From NCBI RefSeq assembly GCF_000760295.1, contig NZ_JNBA01000032.1, positions 1 to 42,407 on the forward strand: a DNA stretch of 42,407 bases, in the 5' to 3' direction. Below are positions 10,501-15,655 of the stretch, piece after piece. The translations under genes and the position numbers were made by a program. The notes below the pieces were generated by a model, which was not told where the DNA came from, made no database searches, and worked only from the letters and a program-made list of their open reading frames with translations. This DNA is from Prochlorococcus sp. MIT 0701. Its GTDB lineage: Bacteria; Cyanobacteriota; Cyanobacteriia; PCC-6307; Cyanobiaceae. Position 1 is the stretch's first letter; the number at the start of each line of letters is the position of its first letter.

Positions 10501-10828
10501 ACCTTAAATTGCCAACATCTGAGTAAGCAGACATTGCGCTTAATGCCGCATCCTTTTCAGCTTGTGTCAAGTCTAAATTGTTTACATTTAAGTCAGGCGC
10601 AAGATCTGTTATATAAACGTCAAAAAGCTCCTTGAATTTATTGTTAACCGCGGCCCACTCTCCAGCCGGAGAAAAATGATACTCAATATCTACTATGACA
10701 TTGTTGTCAGGATCTAGATTCCCCCACTTGCCCCCATCTATCAGCCCTTTTATATATGCATTGCCTCCATTTAGTTCATCCCATGTGTTAACAGAATCTA
10801 ATACAATCTCTGGAGGATTTGGTTGCAT
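1550..10828 (-). CDS. Giant secreted RTX metalloprotease/adhesin with propellers, C-type lectin and dockerin-like loops (3092 aa)
   Basis: The N-terminal 250 residues form a serralysin (M10B) zinc protease: HEFGHALGLKHPH at 180-192 (zinc ligands H180, H184, H190, catalytic E181) and the Met-turn SVMTY at 240-244. RTX calcium nonapeptides follow (about 376-425, GGDGHDTIQGG type). Then come a cadherin-like domain (about 497-590), three Calx-beta-like repeats (about 600-920, each ending in INDTS-like motifs), a seven-bladed propeller of SBBP-type repeats (about 926-1353), six more Calx-beta-like repeats (about 1355-2030), a C-type lectin domain (about 2033-2165, WIGFSD ... YTNW ... DYGYIG ... 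LWDD), and a second seven-bladed propeller (about 2176-2569, DGSIYIAG core). A cohesin-like stretch (about 2570-2930) and two or three dockerin/EF-type calcium loops (about 2931-3004) close the protein. There is no Sec signal, which fits type I secretion as known for serralysins. No transporter genes lie nearby. It probably digests or binds external protein and glycan. The exact partners are unknown. Confidence 0.9.
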   Translation of the reverse strand: MQPNPPEIVLDSVNTWDELNGGNAYIKGLIDGGKWGNLDPDNNVIVDIEYHFSPAGEWAAVNNKFKELFDVYITDLAPDLNVNNLDLTQAEKDAALSAMSAYSDVGNLRFIENTDPDQFNNPANIQWSIVDDPNDGPGWGWITHPDALLSGLIQINRAYYDETTSQSLEPGGNNYLTYTHEFGHALGLKHPHATGGDGYGTPFPPFPGIENPTDEPTESGEWPPAWTDGGDNGLNATPWSVMTYNNNDANQYAPSLSDTNGYLTGIGAFDIAAIQYLYGPNQSNKTGDDTYSLDLNLNGFQSIWDAAGNDTIDASGATGSVTIDLRNATLENEPGGGGFVSQVDGELKGYTIAYNSTGNAVIENAKGSSFSDSIVGNDYHNAIQGGVGYDTIQGGDGHDTIQGGDNSDIIFGESGNDLIDGQAGFDTAAFSGNIGEYNLSLDGSSGAFQVADSSSLRGGDGTDQLLSSLRGGDGTDQLFNIERINFNGSTYDFPTDITLSASSFDENLAAGTAIVSLSATDPDSGNNHSFSFLSGAGSQDNSFFSISGNQLVINEAADYETKDSYSVRLQAKDTEGLAVAKSFTLGVNDLDDQQTYSLSTSADQVNEGQVLTSIISTSFVDPGTTIYWQLSGNNITEDDLEAGELEGSAQVNDQGRASFTNTLKLDRKTEGNENLQVKIYTDSARSSQVGNTASVAINDTSLDPSYTLSTSASQVNEGQQLTTTITTTEIDPGTTLYWQLSGNNITADDLEAGALEGSAQVDSQGKATFSHTLAEDRKTEGNEDLKVKIFTDSARTVQVANTASVAINDTSLDPTYTLSTSASQVNEGQQLTTTVITTNADPDATLYWRLSGRNITANDLEAGELEGSAQVDSEGKIIISQTFAEDHGTEGDETVKLKVFSDPARSNQVAESSNILINDTSTSIPLNTYKHHWTKLLDDHEATSLSSVATDRYGNVFITGTVDGSSFIRKYSSEGTQQWNNLFEITNASKETNAVTVAEDGNIHIAGTIRAGDDTDYKIEYEGETVKHVVRLGFISTHTSDGDLIWSKLINNTGEVGYISAPKDIHVDREDSIYVTGDFFVLGGNNSFISKYDSDGAFDWINLIGNDWAYDITSSLATDSDGQVYVSGTTTSSVLDGQNNHGVAADVFISSYTKDGDRSWTTLIGSAENEYGSVSVSVGFDDSLYVTGSTAGDMYGEQNNHSGIWSSKEDVFISKLTSEGHREWTRLLGGSPPDYGGQIDTYKDGSVVSAGSSWSFGDGMDVYISKIRSDGTGDFDSYNSELINGNYISTSASNTFSGAMSASRTQNTADMAIYEDGSIYLIGATEGNFNGETYSDDGKGYTGNQDFYLTKYSYEAGFEVTTSTTQTEEDQSFTISIESLDANSNSKVYWNLSGENIDIDDFAAGELDGDWTAQGNSSINLSYTLNNDQKTEGNEEIKFNLFSDEQRTELAAYPVSIEIVDTSKTPTYALTSSSTIIEEGKRLTTHVSTTNIDPGTELFWSLDGNNITKADLSEGNLEGSILIGALGKANFTHEFANDRKTELNENLEIKLFTDSLRDNQVGETLEIEIIDTSLTPTYSLFSSKESLQEGELLTSTINTTNLPSGTPIYWSLVGEAGDDITESDVNSGQLKGTEYLDSQGQATISHVIANDRESEGAERLRVKIFSDYQRTDEVAQSASIIIQDTSKSPAYSLTTTTTHLEEGDVVTTRVNTNYVDPGTELYWQISGNNIDQSDFSSGQLTGSGTVELTNNIETPDLAAEFSFSHTLAEDLKTEDLETFQIRLFSDPQRTQEVVEPRAIEVVDTSKEPLYQLTTSSKAIDEGDVLTTTVSTTYVEEGTELHWSLTGANINQDDLSDGQIQGSGQVDSEGKFIFSHTLAKDAKTEGDETLGIKLFTDAAHNQPVAGTTWAGIVADVQIRDTSQPPTYELTTSSSSIEEGQVLTTNVSTGFVEPGTELHWSVSGTGINQGDFEEGALTGSSQTDSEGKFSFSHTLRNDQTREGPESLDVKLFTDALRTEQVGNTATVEIKDTSMSTNYVRRGDSAYVIVDGPSWQEAEANAQSIGGNLVTINDAAKNQWLTENLSLKKWIGFSDYKVEGDWQWADRSGSTYTNWSGTNPDNSTASDPNGQDYGYIGESGLWDDGENPNWPGIAELQGIAEISLARSNPNITQSWEPPLAKQWTRLLGASYVSDQYLATGSDGSIYIAGDANFSLDGQTNSGSEDVFLTKYDPDGTKHWTQFLGPSDIQAYALETGSDGSIYIAGYSTVDLDGQTNSGSSDSLLIKYDSDGTKDWTQLLGTSSYEHAHAVTTFSDGSIYIAGITGGDLDGKPHSGRGDAFLTKYDPDGTKDWTNLLGSTSYDDARALTTGSDGSIYVAATLDFLPYLTKYNPDGTEVWTDTLSPNKNSSGNALTTGSDGSIYIAGSIYDDSNAYTIPPYSNLIGVKRYAFLDKYDPDGNKDWTQLLGTVSNNEANALTTGSDGSIYIAGYTLGNLDEKPYSGSRDAFLTKYDPDGNKEWTHLLGTASSDEATALTTGSDGSIYIAGYTAGNLDGQINNGSKDAFLSKYAPAYSLTPDSDLELSYSLHSINGTDTQTDLKQLAVLGDSVDWQDTYRLDITAKSLAAGYDLETADITINFDPFLFNEIKASDITIGGQLPIANAVRIDNDVGTIRIAAASLGDLVPGDLYGNHLADAGASIGADGGVLASIDLNFNEFRLDTLTQNSNGKILDPSTPLFFGLSANQDETVFSKDLTDASGLSNREIKSLRDLGGDLAVEGTKVTLYEATINLEEQGDGLILSSDLDIGSYNSKQTNLVRAGDTITATSEWTNVGNIQAKDIQITGLTNANASLTSSGFYISSPDDSQTSTDLESGSFVDGAFVQAGQETAQLVADIEITGAAGNVVDLSQGILSLQATGSDIFKNQKGSKNLITFQGDLNYDGRVSMKDLAYLNAGAARQQQASEDPDSVDANGDGFVDASVARGVDANFDGQISMADLAVLDADWGESLHQVAETSTDAFLGESEISWEQLDNQGTTGDTTWDNQAFKDQNAVEAGTDFVESLESSGTTGVIGGDGNSDSSDNDIAGDYFQDPLST
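9395..9472 (-). repeat. Two tandem 39-bp units inside the giant gene
   Basis: Two almost identical 39-bp units (9395-9433 and 9434-9472) encode two adjacent copies of a 13-residue block of SSLRGGDGTDQLL type around residues 454-478, just after the RTX region. They differ by about one base. The length is a multiple of three, so the frame is kept. The near identity suggests a recent duplication by slippage, which adds one RTX-like turn. Confidence 0.85.
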
Positions 10829-10848
10829 TACCTTTTGCCCCCGCTCAT
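10828..10848 (-). promoter_or_regulatory. Possible six-codon leader ORF coupled to the giant gene (TAATG)
   Basis: On the minus strand a tiny ORF reads MSGGKR and ends with TAA at 10830-10828. The last A of this stop is the first base of the giant gene's ATG (TAATG). A purine-rich GAGGGGAG lies just before the leader ATG, while the giant gene's own ATG has only a closely placed AAAAGG. Translation of the leader could therefore deliver ribosomes to the giant gene. This is an inference from layout only. Confidence 0.3.
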
Positions 10849-11470
10849 TAGCTCCCCTCTAGCCACTAGGTAATATCTCTCATCTAATATGCACTTCATT
10901 GCTTGCTGGCGGCGGATGATGTGATCCATACCCTCCAGAGCAACTCTTTATCAAATCACTGTCTGGTGTTTGATGGTGTGTTTCTTTTTAATTCTCTATC
11001 CAAGAAGCCAGACAAGAATCTTGGCAGTAGGTATTTAGCGCAGTCTTCTTGCGTCATATATGCACTAATGCGCCACTGCAGACCTAAAGCCCTCTATCCC
11101 AGGTAAAAACCCTTGGTACATGCTCTAGGTCAACGCAAGACAACCGCAGAGGCAACTAGTTCCACGCTCTTCGTGGATTGATCTTGGTGTTGTGGTTTCA
11201 GCTCTTCTGGCTGTAAGGGCTACCTACCTACAAATAACTAGGCATCTCTAAGCACACACACCTCCTAATGGCATCTCAAGGAATTGAACCTTGACTAGGC
11301 ACCAGCGATGCTTTTTTCTATAGCAAAGGACACAAGCAAGGTGTCACCTACAAAAGAAACTAAACCACTAAAGACTACCTCTGACCACTCGAACCACCAA
11401 GGGATCAACAGGCTCCGATATTTATGCCTCGGTAACGGGCAGTAGTCTACTGGTGGTCATATTGTTGGTC
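10849..11470. other. Gap upstream of the giant gene, hairpin-rich, no clear gene
   Basis: No convincing protein gene is visible. The stretch must hold the promoter of the giant minus-strand gene, but I cannot fix its position. Short perfect hairpins occur: TCCACG/CGTGGA at 11161-11177, a 5-bp stem with a 7-base loop at 11277-11293 that resembles a tRNA T-arm (listed separately), and CAGTA/TACTG near 11440-11456. Confidence 0.4.
11270..11293 (-). other. T-arm-like hairpin, possible tRNA 3'-end remnant (att site)
   Basis: Read on the minus strand the segment gives CAAGG, the loop TTCAATT, CCTTG, then AGATGCC and an A. That is a five-pair stem with a loop that fits the T-loop consensus TTCRANN, followed by seven bases where an acceptor strand would stand. 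No matching 5' acceptor, D-arm or anticodon arm is found at the right distance, so it is not a whole tRNA. Integrases of genomic islands commonly leave tRNA 3' ends at element borders, and a tyrosine recombinase gene lies 2.5 kb away. The call is tentative. Confidence 0.25.
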
Positions 11471-11638
11471 CTAACCTAAGAGGGCTTCAGCCGCACTGAA
11501 GTAGGAATCTCTAATGCTGTGCAATGTCCTACGGGTTTTACCCTTCTTGTAAGTATTTGCGTAGGCGTCAGCTCGTACAGCCTTCTTGATTAGAAAAGCT
11601 GCTACACGCTCTCTGCTTGTCAATTCTTGTGTTGGCAT
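11471..11638 (-). CDS. Small basic protein of 55 aa, function unknown
   Basis: An ATG at 11638 opens a frame of 55 residues that ends with TAG at 11471. The protein starts MPTQELTSRERVAAFLIKKA and goes on with a Lys/Arg-rich middle (YKKGKTRRTLHSIRDSY, about 28-44). It looks helical and strongly basic, which would suit nucleic-acid binding, but I recognise no family. A Shine-Dalgarno site is not evident. It lies on the same strand as the recombinase, ribbon-helix-helix-like and zinc-ribbon genes and may belong to that mobile module. It could also be a chance frame. Confidence 0.4.
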   Translation of the reverse strand: MPTQELTSRERVAAFLIKKAVRADAYANTYKKGKTRRTLHSIRDSYFSAAEALLG

Positions 11639-11750
11639 TGGATTACTGGGGATGATTAGAATGATTCTTTACTGGCTCTTCCAAAACAAATAACTCCTTT
11701 TATTAGGTATTCAAGTTGAGGAAATCCACCTTAAAGAGTAATATATACAG

Positions 11751-11878
11751 GCATACTTCGTATGCAATATATAGCCTTTAAGGCTGTTATACCTTCACTA
11801 GGCATTATAGATGCTAGGGTAAAAACCTTCTATATATATTAATTCGCTTCGCTCATACAAACACTGGGTTTTCCAGTG
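11751..11878. repeat. Cluster of four short hairpins
   Basis: Four inverted repeats follow each other within 128 bases: GCATAC/GTATGC at 11751-11765 (loop TTC), AGCCT/AGGCT at 11773-11785 (loop TTA), CTAG-CAT/ATGCTAG at 11798-11817 with one bulged G (loop TATAG), and CACTGG/CCAGTG at 11862-11878 (loop GTTTT). The surrounding gap (11639-12058) contains no gene that I can support. The cluster lies downstream of the minus-strand 300-aa gene and could be REP-like DNA, transcription terminators or a structured RNA. Confidence 0.6.
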
Positions 11879-12058
11879 CCTTCACTGAGGCGATTATTAG
11901 AGGGGCTATAGAACTCAGGAACCTTCAAAACCTGGAACTACGGGGACTCTTGCTGACTGTGCAGCGTTTTATCCTTCGTATAGGGCCCCCTCCCTTATTT
12001 TTCCCTGAGATTTCTTGTGTTAGAAGGGATCCCAGGGATAGGGGAGAGGGTACAAAAT

Positions 12059-12961
12059 TTAGAGTAGGTATTTATCGAGGATGTCATCCAGCCTTGTGTT
12101 GTGCCTCTTTGGGTGGGTGGTGAGTGTCACCTTGAGTGGTTCTGCGTTTGGTTTTGTTTCCCAGTTAATGACCATCTCTTCGATCTCTTTTTTTTCTTCC
12201 TCAGTCATTGGTTCCTCTAAGTCTTCGTATAGAGATGCGGCTCCCTCCCAGCAGGCCATATTCATCTGGAACTTAGCTAGGTCATAGTCGATACGGCCTG
12301 TGTCTAGATCAATTGCTTCAGCACTGTGCTCAAGCAGCCAATCATCCAACAGTGCATTTTCTCTCTCTTGGCGTTCAACAGCTTCGTCAAAGCTCTTCTC
12401 CTTTGCTGCATGTAGGGCTTTCAGAGTTGAGCCACCTTGTCTGTCTCTTCCCCCTGCATCCAGCCACTCTCTATTGAGTTGTTTCTGGCTGATCTTCTTG
12501 CTTTTTGTCAGGCTTCTGATGTCTCCTCTGCGGATTGATTCAGCCAACTCCAGGTAGTAATACCTCAAAGCTTCAGCTTCAGTGATCCTCCACTGTTCAG
12601 CGCCTTGCCGCAGCAATACACATTCACTTTCAGTAAGCCTGATCTGTAGCTCATGATTCCTTAGACCAGCTTCAATGCCTCTGTTAGCACCCATAAGTGC
12701 AGAGTGTGATCGGTGCCAAAGCACTGCGCTATCTTGCTCATACATGGCTATCCGTATCGCCTCAGAGCTGTTCTTGCATTGAAGAATGTTGGTTAAGCCT
12801 TCCAGGACTTGAAGCTCATTGTGAGTCATCCGGATGGTTTTCTTCTTGGTCTTCTTTTCTTTGTTAGTCCTTATCGGGTGTTTGGTCGTATCGAACCTAT
12901 GCTTATGGATAGGAAAATAAGTACCTAACGTGCCCTTATTGAACTTCTTATTCTTAGCCAT
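12059..12961 (-). CDS. Unknown 300-aa protein with two ribbon-helix-helix-like segments
   Basis: I do not recognise a named family. The N-terminal 42 residues are very basic (KEKKTKKKTIR at about 34-44). Residues about 42-76 (IRMTHNELQVLEGL ... SSEAIRIAM) have the strand-helix-helix pattern of ribbon-helix-helix DNA-binding proteins. A second similar segment occurs at about 105-140 (LQIRLTESECVLLRQG ... TEAEALRYYYLEL). The middle is charged and probably coiled-coil (about 180-215), and the C-terminus is acidic with an EEPMTEEEKKEIEEM stretch. A DNA-binding regulator or relaxosome-like accessory factor of a mobile element is the best guess. It shares strand with the recombinase 0.8 kb upstream. 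No clear ribosome binding site precedes the ATG. Confidence 0.65.
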   Translation of the reverse strand: MAKNKKFNKGTLGTYFPIHKHRFDTTKHPIRTNKEKKTKKKTIRMTHNELQVLEGLTNILQCKNSSEAIRIAMYEQDSAVLWHRSHSALMGANRGIEAGLRNHELQIRLTESECVLLRQGAEQWRITEAEALRYYYLELAESIRRGDIRSLTKSKKISQKQLNREWLDAGGRDRQGGSTLKALHAAKEKSFDEAVERQERENALLDDWLLEHSAEAIDLDTGRIDYDLAKFQMNMACWEGAASLYEDLEEPMTEEEKKEIEEMVINWETKPNAEPLKVTLTTHPKRHNTRLDDILDKYLL

Positions 12962-13130
12962 TTTTGGTTTGGTCGGTTCAGTCCTTTTGCAGGTTTAATG
13001 TCTCGGCAGGACAATACCTTCAGCAATGGATTCGATCCATCAGCTCTAGCTTTTTGTCGAAGATTAAATTGATTGATTTCTGTTTCCCTTCTATTAATAT
13101 TATAGGATACTTTTCAATCTAAAGTCAACC

Positions 13131-13323
13131 TTATTTGAGGATCTCCCTTAGATTATCCATGTAGATGCCAAGCTCAGCCTCTGGTAATCCTTGAGGGATT
13201 TTTCTTACAGCTTCTTTGAATTCAGCTTGTTTGCAGAGATAGCAAGGCTTAGTCAATTCCTTGTCGTTGAGGGCTACGTATGCCTTGCCGCAATTAGGAC
13301 ACTTTGTTTTTATAGATAATCAT
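13131..13323 (-). pseudogene. Zinc-ribbon small protein with a one-base frameshift near its start
   Basis: A strong Shine-Dalgarno (AAGGAG, complement of 13333-13338) stands nine bases before an ATG at 13323. The frame from that ATG reads only MIIYKNKVS and stops. Leaving out one A of the five-A run at about 13307-13311 gives a continuous frame of about 63 residues beginning MIIYKTKCPNCGKAYVALND and continuing with KPCYLCKQ, so two CxxC pairs 14 residues apart form a zinc ribbon. The ORF ends with TAA at 13131. The start overlaps the stop of the upstream 73-aa ORF as ATGA, which points to coupled translation. Either the gene is broken by a homopolymer indel, or slippage at the A-run makes the protein, or the base is a sequencing error. 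Confidence 0.65.
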
Positions 13324-13541
13324 GAGAGATAACTCCTTCCGGTGATAAGCGCAGCTGTATAAGTTTTCTTGGGGGCAAAGGTCTGGGAATTTTTAGAGTT
13401 AATTACTCGCAATTCCCCTCTCTTACGGGCATGACCAAACCGCACCCTCTCAGCAGCACCTAGAAGCGCCTGCAACACACTTGAAAAGCAGCCGCGTCTA
13501 CCAGGCGTAAATCGGGGCTTTTGTTCGCTACAGGCCCTCAT
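13320..13541 (-). CDS. Small basic ORF of 73 aa coupled to the zinc-ribbon gene, function unknown
   Basis: The frame reads MRACSEQKPRFTPGRRGCFSSV at its start and is rich in Arg and Lys. I see no domain. It ends with TGA overlapping the ATG of the zinc-ribbon gene (ATGA), which argues that it is translated. Its own ATG sits in the loop of a perfect AGGCCC/GGGCCT hairpin (13532-13549), and no Shine-Dalgarno is obvious, so translation might be low or controlled. It could be a chance frame. Confidence 0.35.
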   Translation of the reverse strand: MRACSEQKPRFTPGRRGCFSSVLQALLGAAERVRFGHARKRGELRVINSKNSQTFAPKKTYTAALITGRSYLS

Positions 13542-13800
13542 AGGGGCCTCTCAGGATTTGAAATCTTTTGGCTTTTAGATTAGCTGAGCTTATTGATTAT
13601 TGGGTTGTTGTGGTTCCTCTTGTTAACCAGTCCACCCAAATCAATGGGCGTTTCTCCTTAAGCAACAGGGATCAAATCAAGGAGCGTTTTTCTTGTATAC
13701 ATGTCGGACCAAAACTCACCCCTAGAAGCCCCTGCAATAAGCCTCTGCTATCTACACGCTGATTCTACCTATTTAACATTTAGGCGCCTTCTGGCTCCTC
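13542..13800. other. Gap between the 73-aa ORF and the recombinase gene
   Basis: About 260 bases with no gene that I can support. A plus-strand frame starting at 13701 begins with a plausible MSDQNSPLEA but then runs antisense through the 3' end of the recombinase gene, so I do not call it. Confidence 0.4.
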
Positions 13801-14976
13801 CTATACACCTCTCTGTGCCCAGCTGTCTAATACCTTCCACACCTTCTCTGCTTCTCTACGTAATAACTCCTCTGGGTATTGCCCATAAGTCATCGACATC
13901 TGACTACCTGCAAAGTGTCCAAGGATCCGCTCAACTGTAAACTCCTCAGCACCTGCTAATCGTGCTGCTGTTCTGTATCCGTGTCTGAAACTATGGGGGG
14001 TTAATTCATCGTGTGGTCTCAGCTTATTGAAGTGTCTTCTAAACGTCTGAGCATGGACTTCCACAACACCTTTACTTTTAACAAGTATTCCCTTAGTCCG
14101 TTCAGCTAGCTCCTCTGGAATCGGTACCTCCCTAATGCTCGCCTTGTTCTTTGGCTTCCAGTCTAGGGTAGGTCTAATGATTAATTTATTAGTTTCAATT
14201 GTACAGTTAAGCGCTTCTCCGATCCTTACGCCTGAGAATATCAATAATTGAAGGATTGCCCTTTGTCTAGGGGCTAGATTCCCTCTTTGAGCCCACATGT
14301 ATTGATAGTCTTCTGGCTTAGCTTTATACAAATGCCTTGTTGAGGCAGCACTCGTATCAACTCGATCAAAGGGGTTGGTGAACTCATCATCTGTAAACCC
14401 ACCCTTGATGAGAGATGAAATTAGATTCGATAAACCACTGGCTCTACAGGCAATGGTTAGTGGGCTTAATCCCTGAGCTTCCATTCTCTCAACCATCTCC
14501 CTTACATCTGCTGTCTTGACTGATAGTGGGCCAGCCTTAACAGCTCTTGCTGGTAGTGCCCTCAGGCCCGCCTCAACGTTCTCTTTCCAGCTCTTACTTA
14601 CCTCTCCACCCCTCTTCCTTTGATGCCTCTTTGCAGCGATCTCAATAGCCTTATCCCAGTTGATCCCTCCTACTACCTCCTCTACTTCTAGGTCTACTTC
14701 TTCTTCATTGAATAGGTTTATTGCACGTGTGGTCGCAACCCTTTCCTTTCCTGTATCTGGATCTAGCTCTGTATACGTGATGGGTTCAAACCACTTGTAC
14801 TTAGTTGGGTCTGCAATCCTCTCTAGCTCTGCTTGAGCCTCAGGCCATCTTCTTAGTGCCTCTGATCTGATCTTGGTCTTAAGGCTGATGTGATGCCTCT
14901 TCCCTTTGATCATCTTCACTGCATACCAATAGCCGGAACTATCGATACGCCGTGGTCCTGTTGCTGCTCTAGGCAT
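13801..14976 (-). CDS. Tyrosine recombinase/integrase (391 aa)
   Basis: The C-terminal half carries the full tyrosine-recombinase catalytic set: Arg251 in FSGVRIGEAL, a candidate Lys near 276-278, HSFRHG with His328 and Arg331, LGHF with His354, and the nucleophile Tyr364 (or Tyr367) in SMTYGQYP. Residues about 105-215 form a SAM-like core-binding domain, and the N-terminal about 60 residues resemble an arm-type DNA-binding domain (SSGYWYAVKMIKGKRHHI). The length is usual for island or phage integrases. The gene begins three bases after the stop of a 59-aa acidic ORF, so both are probably one transcript. It probably inserts or excises the surrounding element, with a tRNA gene as the likely target. 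The initiator tRNA gene at 17.3 kb is the nearest candidate. Confidence 0.93.
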   Translation of the reverse strand: MPRAATGPRRIDSSGYWYAVKMIKGKRHHISLKTKIRSEALRRWPEAQAELERIADPTKYKWFEPITYTELDPDTGKERVATTRAINLFNEEEVDLEVEEVVGGINWDKAIEIAAKRHQRKRGGEVSKSWKENVEAGLRALPARAVKAGPLSVKTADVREMVERMEAQGLSPLTIACRASGLSNLISSLIKGGFTDDEFTNPFDRVDTSAASTRHLYKAKPEDYQYMWAQRGNLAPRQRAILQLLIFSGVRIGEALNCTIETNKLIIRPTLDWKPKNKASIREVPIPEELAERTKGILVKSKGVVEVHAQTFRRHFNKLRPHDELTPHSFRHGYRTAARLAGAEEFTVERILGHFAGSQMSMTYGQYPEELLRREAEKVWKVLDSWAQRGV

Positions 14977-14979
14977 GAA

Positions 14980-15159
14980 TTAATTATCAGGTTCAACTTC
15001 ATCGGTGTTTTCATATGCTTCCGGGAAGCCTCTGACTGCTTCTTCAAACGTCTTGTAGATCTCAGGCAATGGCATTCCCTTGTCTTCGTATAAAGCAGCT
15101 AAGACCTCAAGGTGTTGGGTGGTGAGGGCTAATAGCTCTAGAGATGCAAGGTCGTCCAT
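14980..15159 (-). CDS. Small acidic protein of 59 aa in operon with the recombinase
   Basis: An ATG at 15159 opens a 59-residue frame ending with TAA at 14980, three bases before the recombinase ATG. The protein begins MDDLASLELLALTTQHLEVL, is predicted mainly helical, and ends in an acidic tail (YENTDEVEPDN). I recognise no family. The tight spacing suggests co-transcription and a role linked to integration, for example a directionality factor or regulator, but excisionases are usually basic, so the acidic character argues against direct DNA binding. No strong Shine-Dalgarno is seen. Confidence 0.55.
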   Translation of the reverse strand: MDDLASLELLALTTQHLEVLAALYEDKGMPLPEIYKTFEEAVRGFPEAYENTDEVEPDN

Positions 15160-15257
15160 AGTCGTGACGTTGATGAGTCAGTGCGTTTGACAAGTTTAGA
15201 CCAGTGACTCTGACAGTGATCTAATGCTGATCTGCCTTTTAGAAGCTCTTAGAGCCT

Positions 15258-15655
15258 AATCCAACTATGGCCACTACAGCAGGCTGCAATCAGACGGGAT
15301 CAGTGAATGGAGCCCTGCCTTTTTAAAGCTATCGGCAACGCTCGATGGATGTGCCAATCGCTATGAGCTTTTCTGCCAGCGCTATCGCCATCACGGCAAA
15401 GCTGCTCCCAAGTGCCACTGGGGCTCACGGATGCTGAAGCGATTTGTTCAGAGCAGCAGGAGCAACAGAAGCAAGAGAAATCGAATATCACCAGGCCAAC
15501 AACGATTGCCATGGGATTGGGATGTTCGCCTCAATCAAATCCCTGAGGATTGGCATCAGGTTGCGGTGAGATTTAGAAAAACAAATGGAATCAGAGATGG
15601 AGATCAAACTCTCAGACTGTGGTGATTAAGTTAGGGATATAAGTAGTTTTAGAGT
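15258..15655 (+). pseudogene. RAYT C-terminal remnant A
   Basis: Translation from about 15260 gives SNYGHYSRLQSDGISEW, then QRYRHHGKAAPKCHWGS, PGQQRLPWDWDVRLNQIP and a stop at 15623-15625. This continues the RAYT pattern exactly where the gene at 150-629 breaks off (DPYSN). An in-frame TAA at 15257-15259 stands where the family has a Tyr, and no catalytic N-terminal half remains, so this is dead. It is a direct repeat of remnant B at 16.5 kb, roughly four-fifths identical by eye, and the similarity runs about 30 bases past the stop. Confidence 0.75.

Noticed and set aside
10903-11106. 67-aa plus-strand frame upstream of the giant gene
   Set aside because: TTG start, no Shine-Dalgarno, no recognisable motif and no conserved-looking pattern.
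11220-11340. Complete tRNA gene around the T-arm-like hairpin
   Set aside because: No matching 5' acceptor strand, D-arm or anticodon arm exists at the required distance.
13701-13940. Plus-strand frame starting MSDQNSPLEA
   Set aside because: It runs antisense through the 3' end of the clear recombinase gene and loses protein-like composition there.
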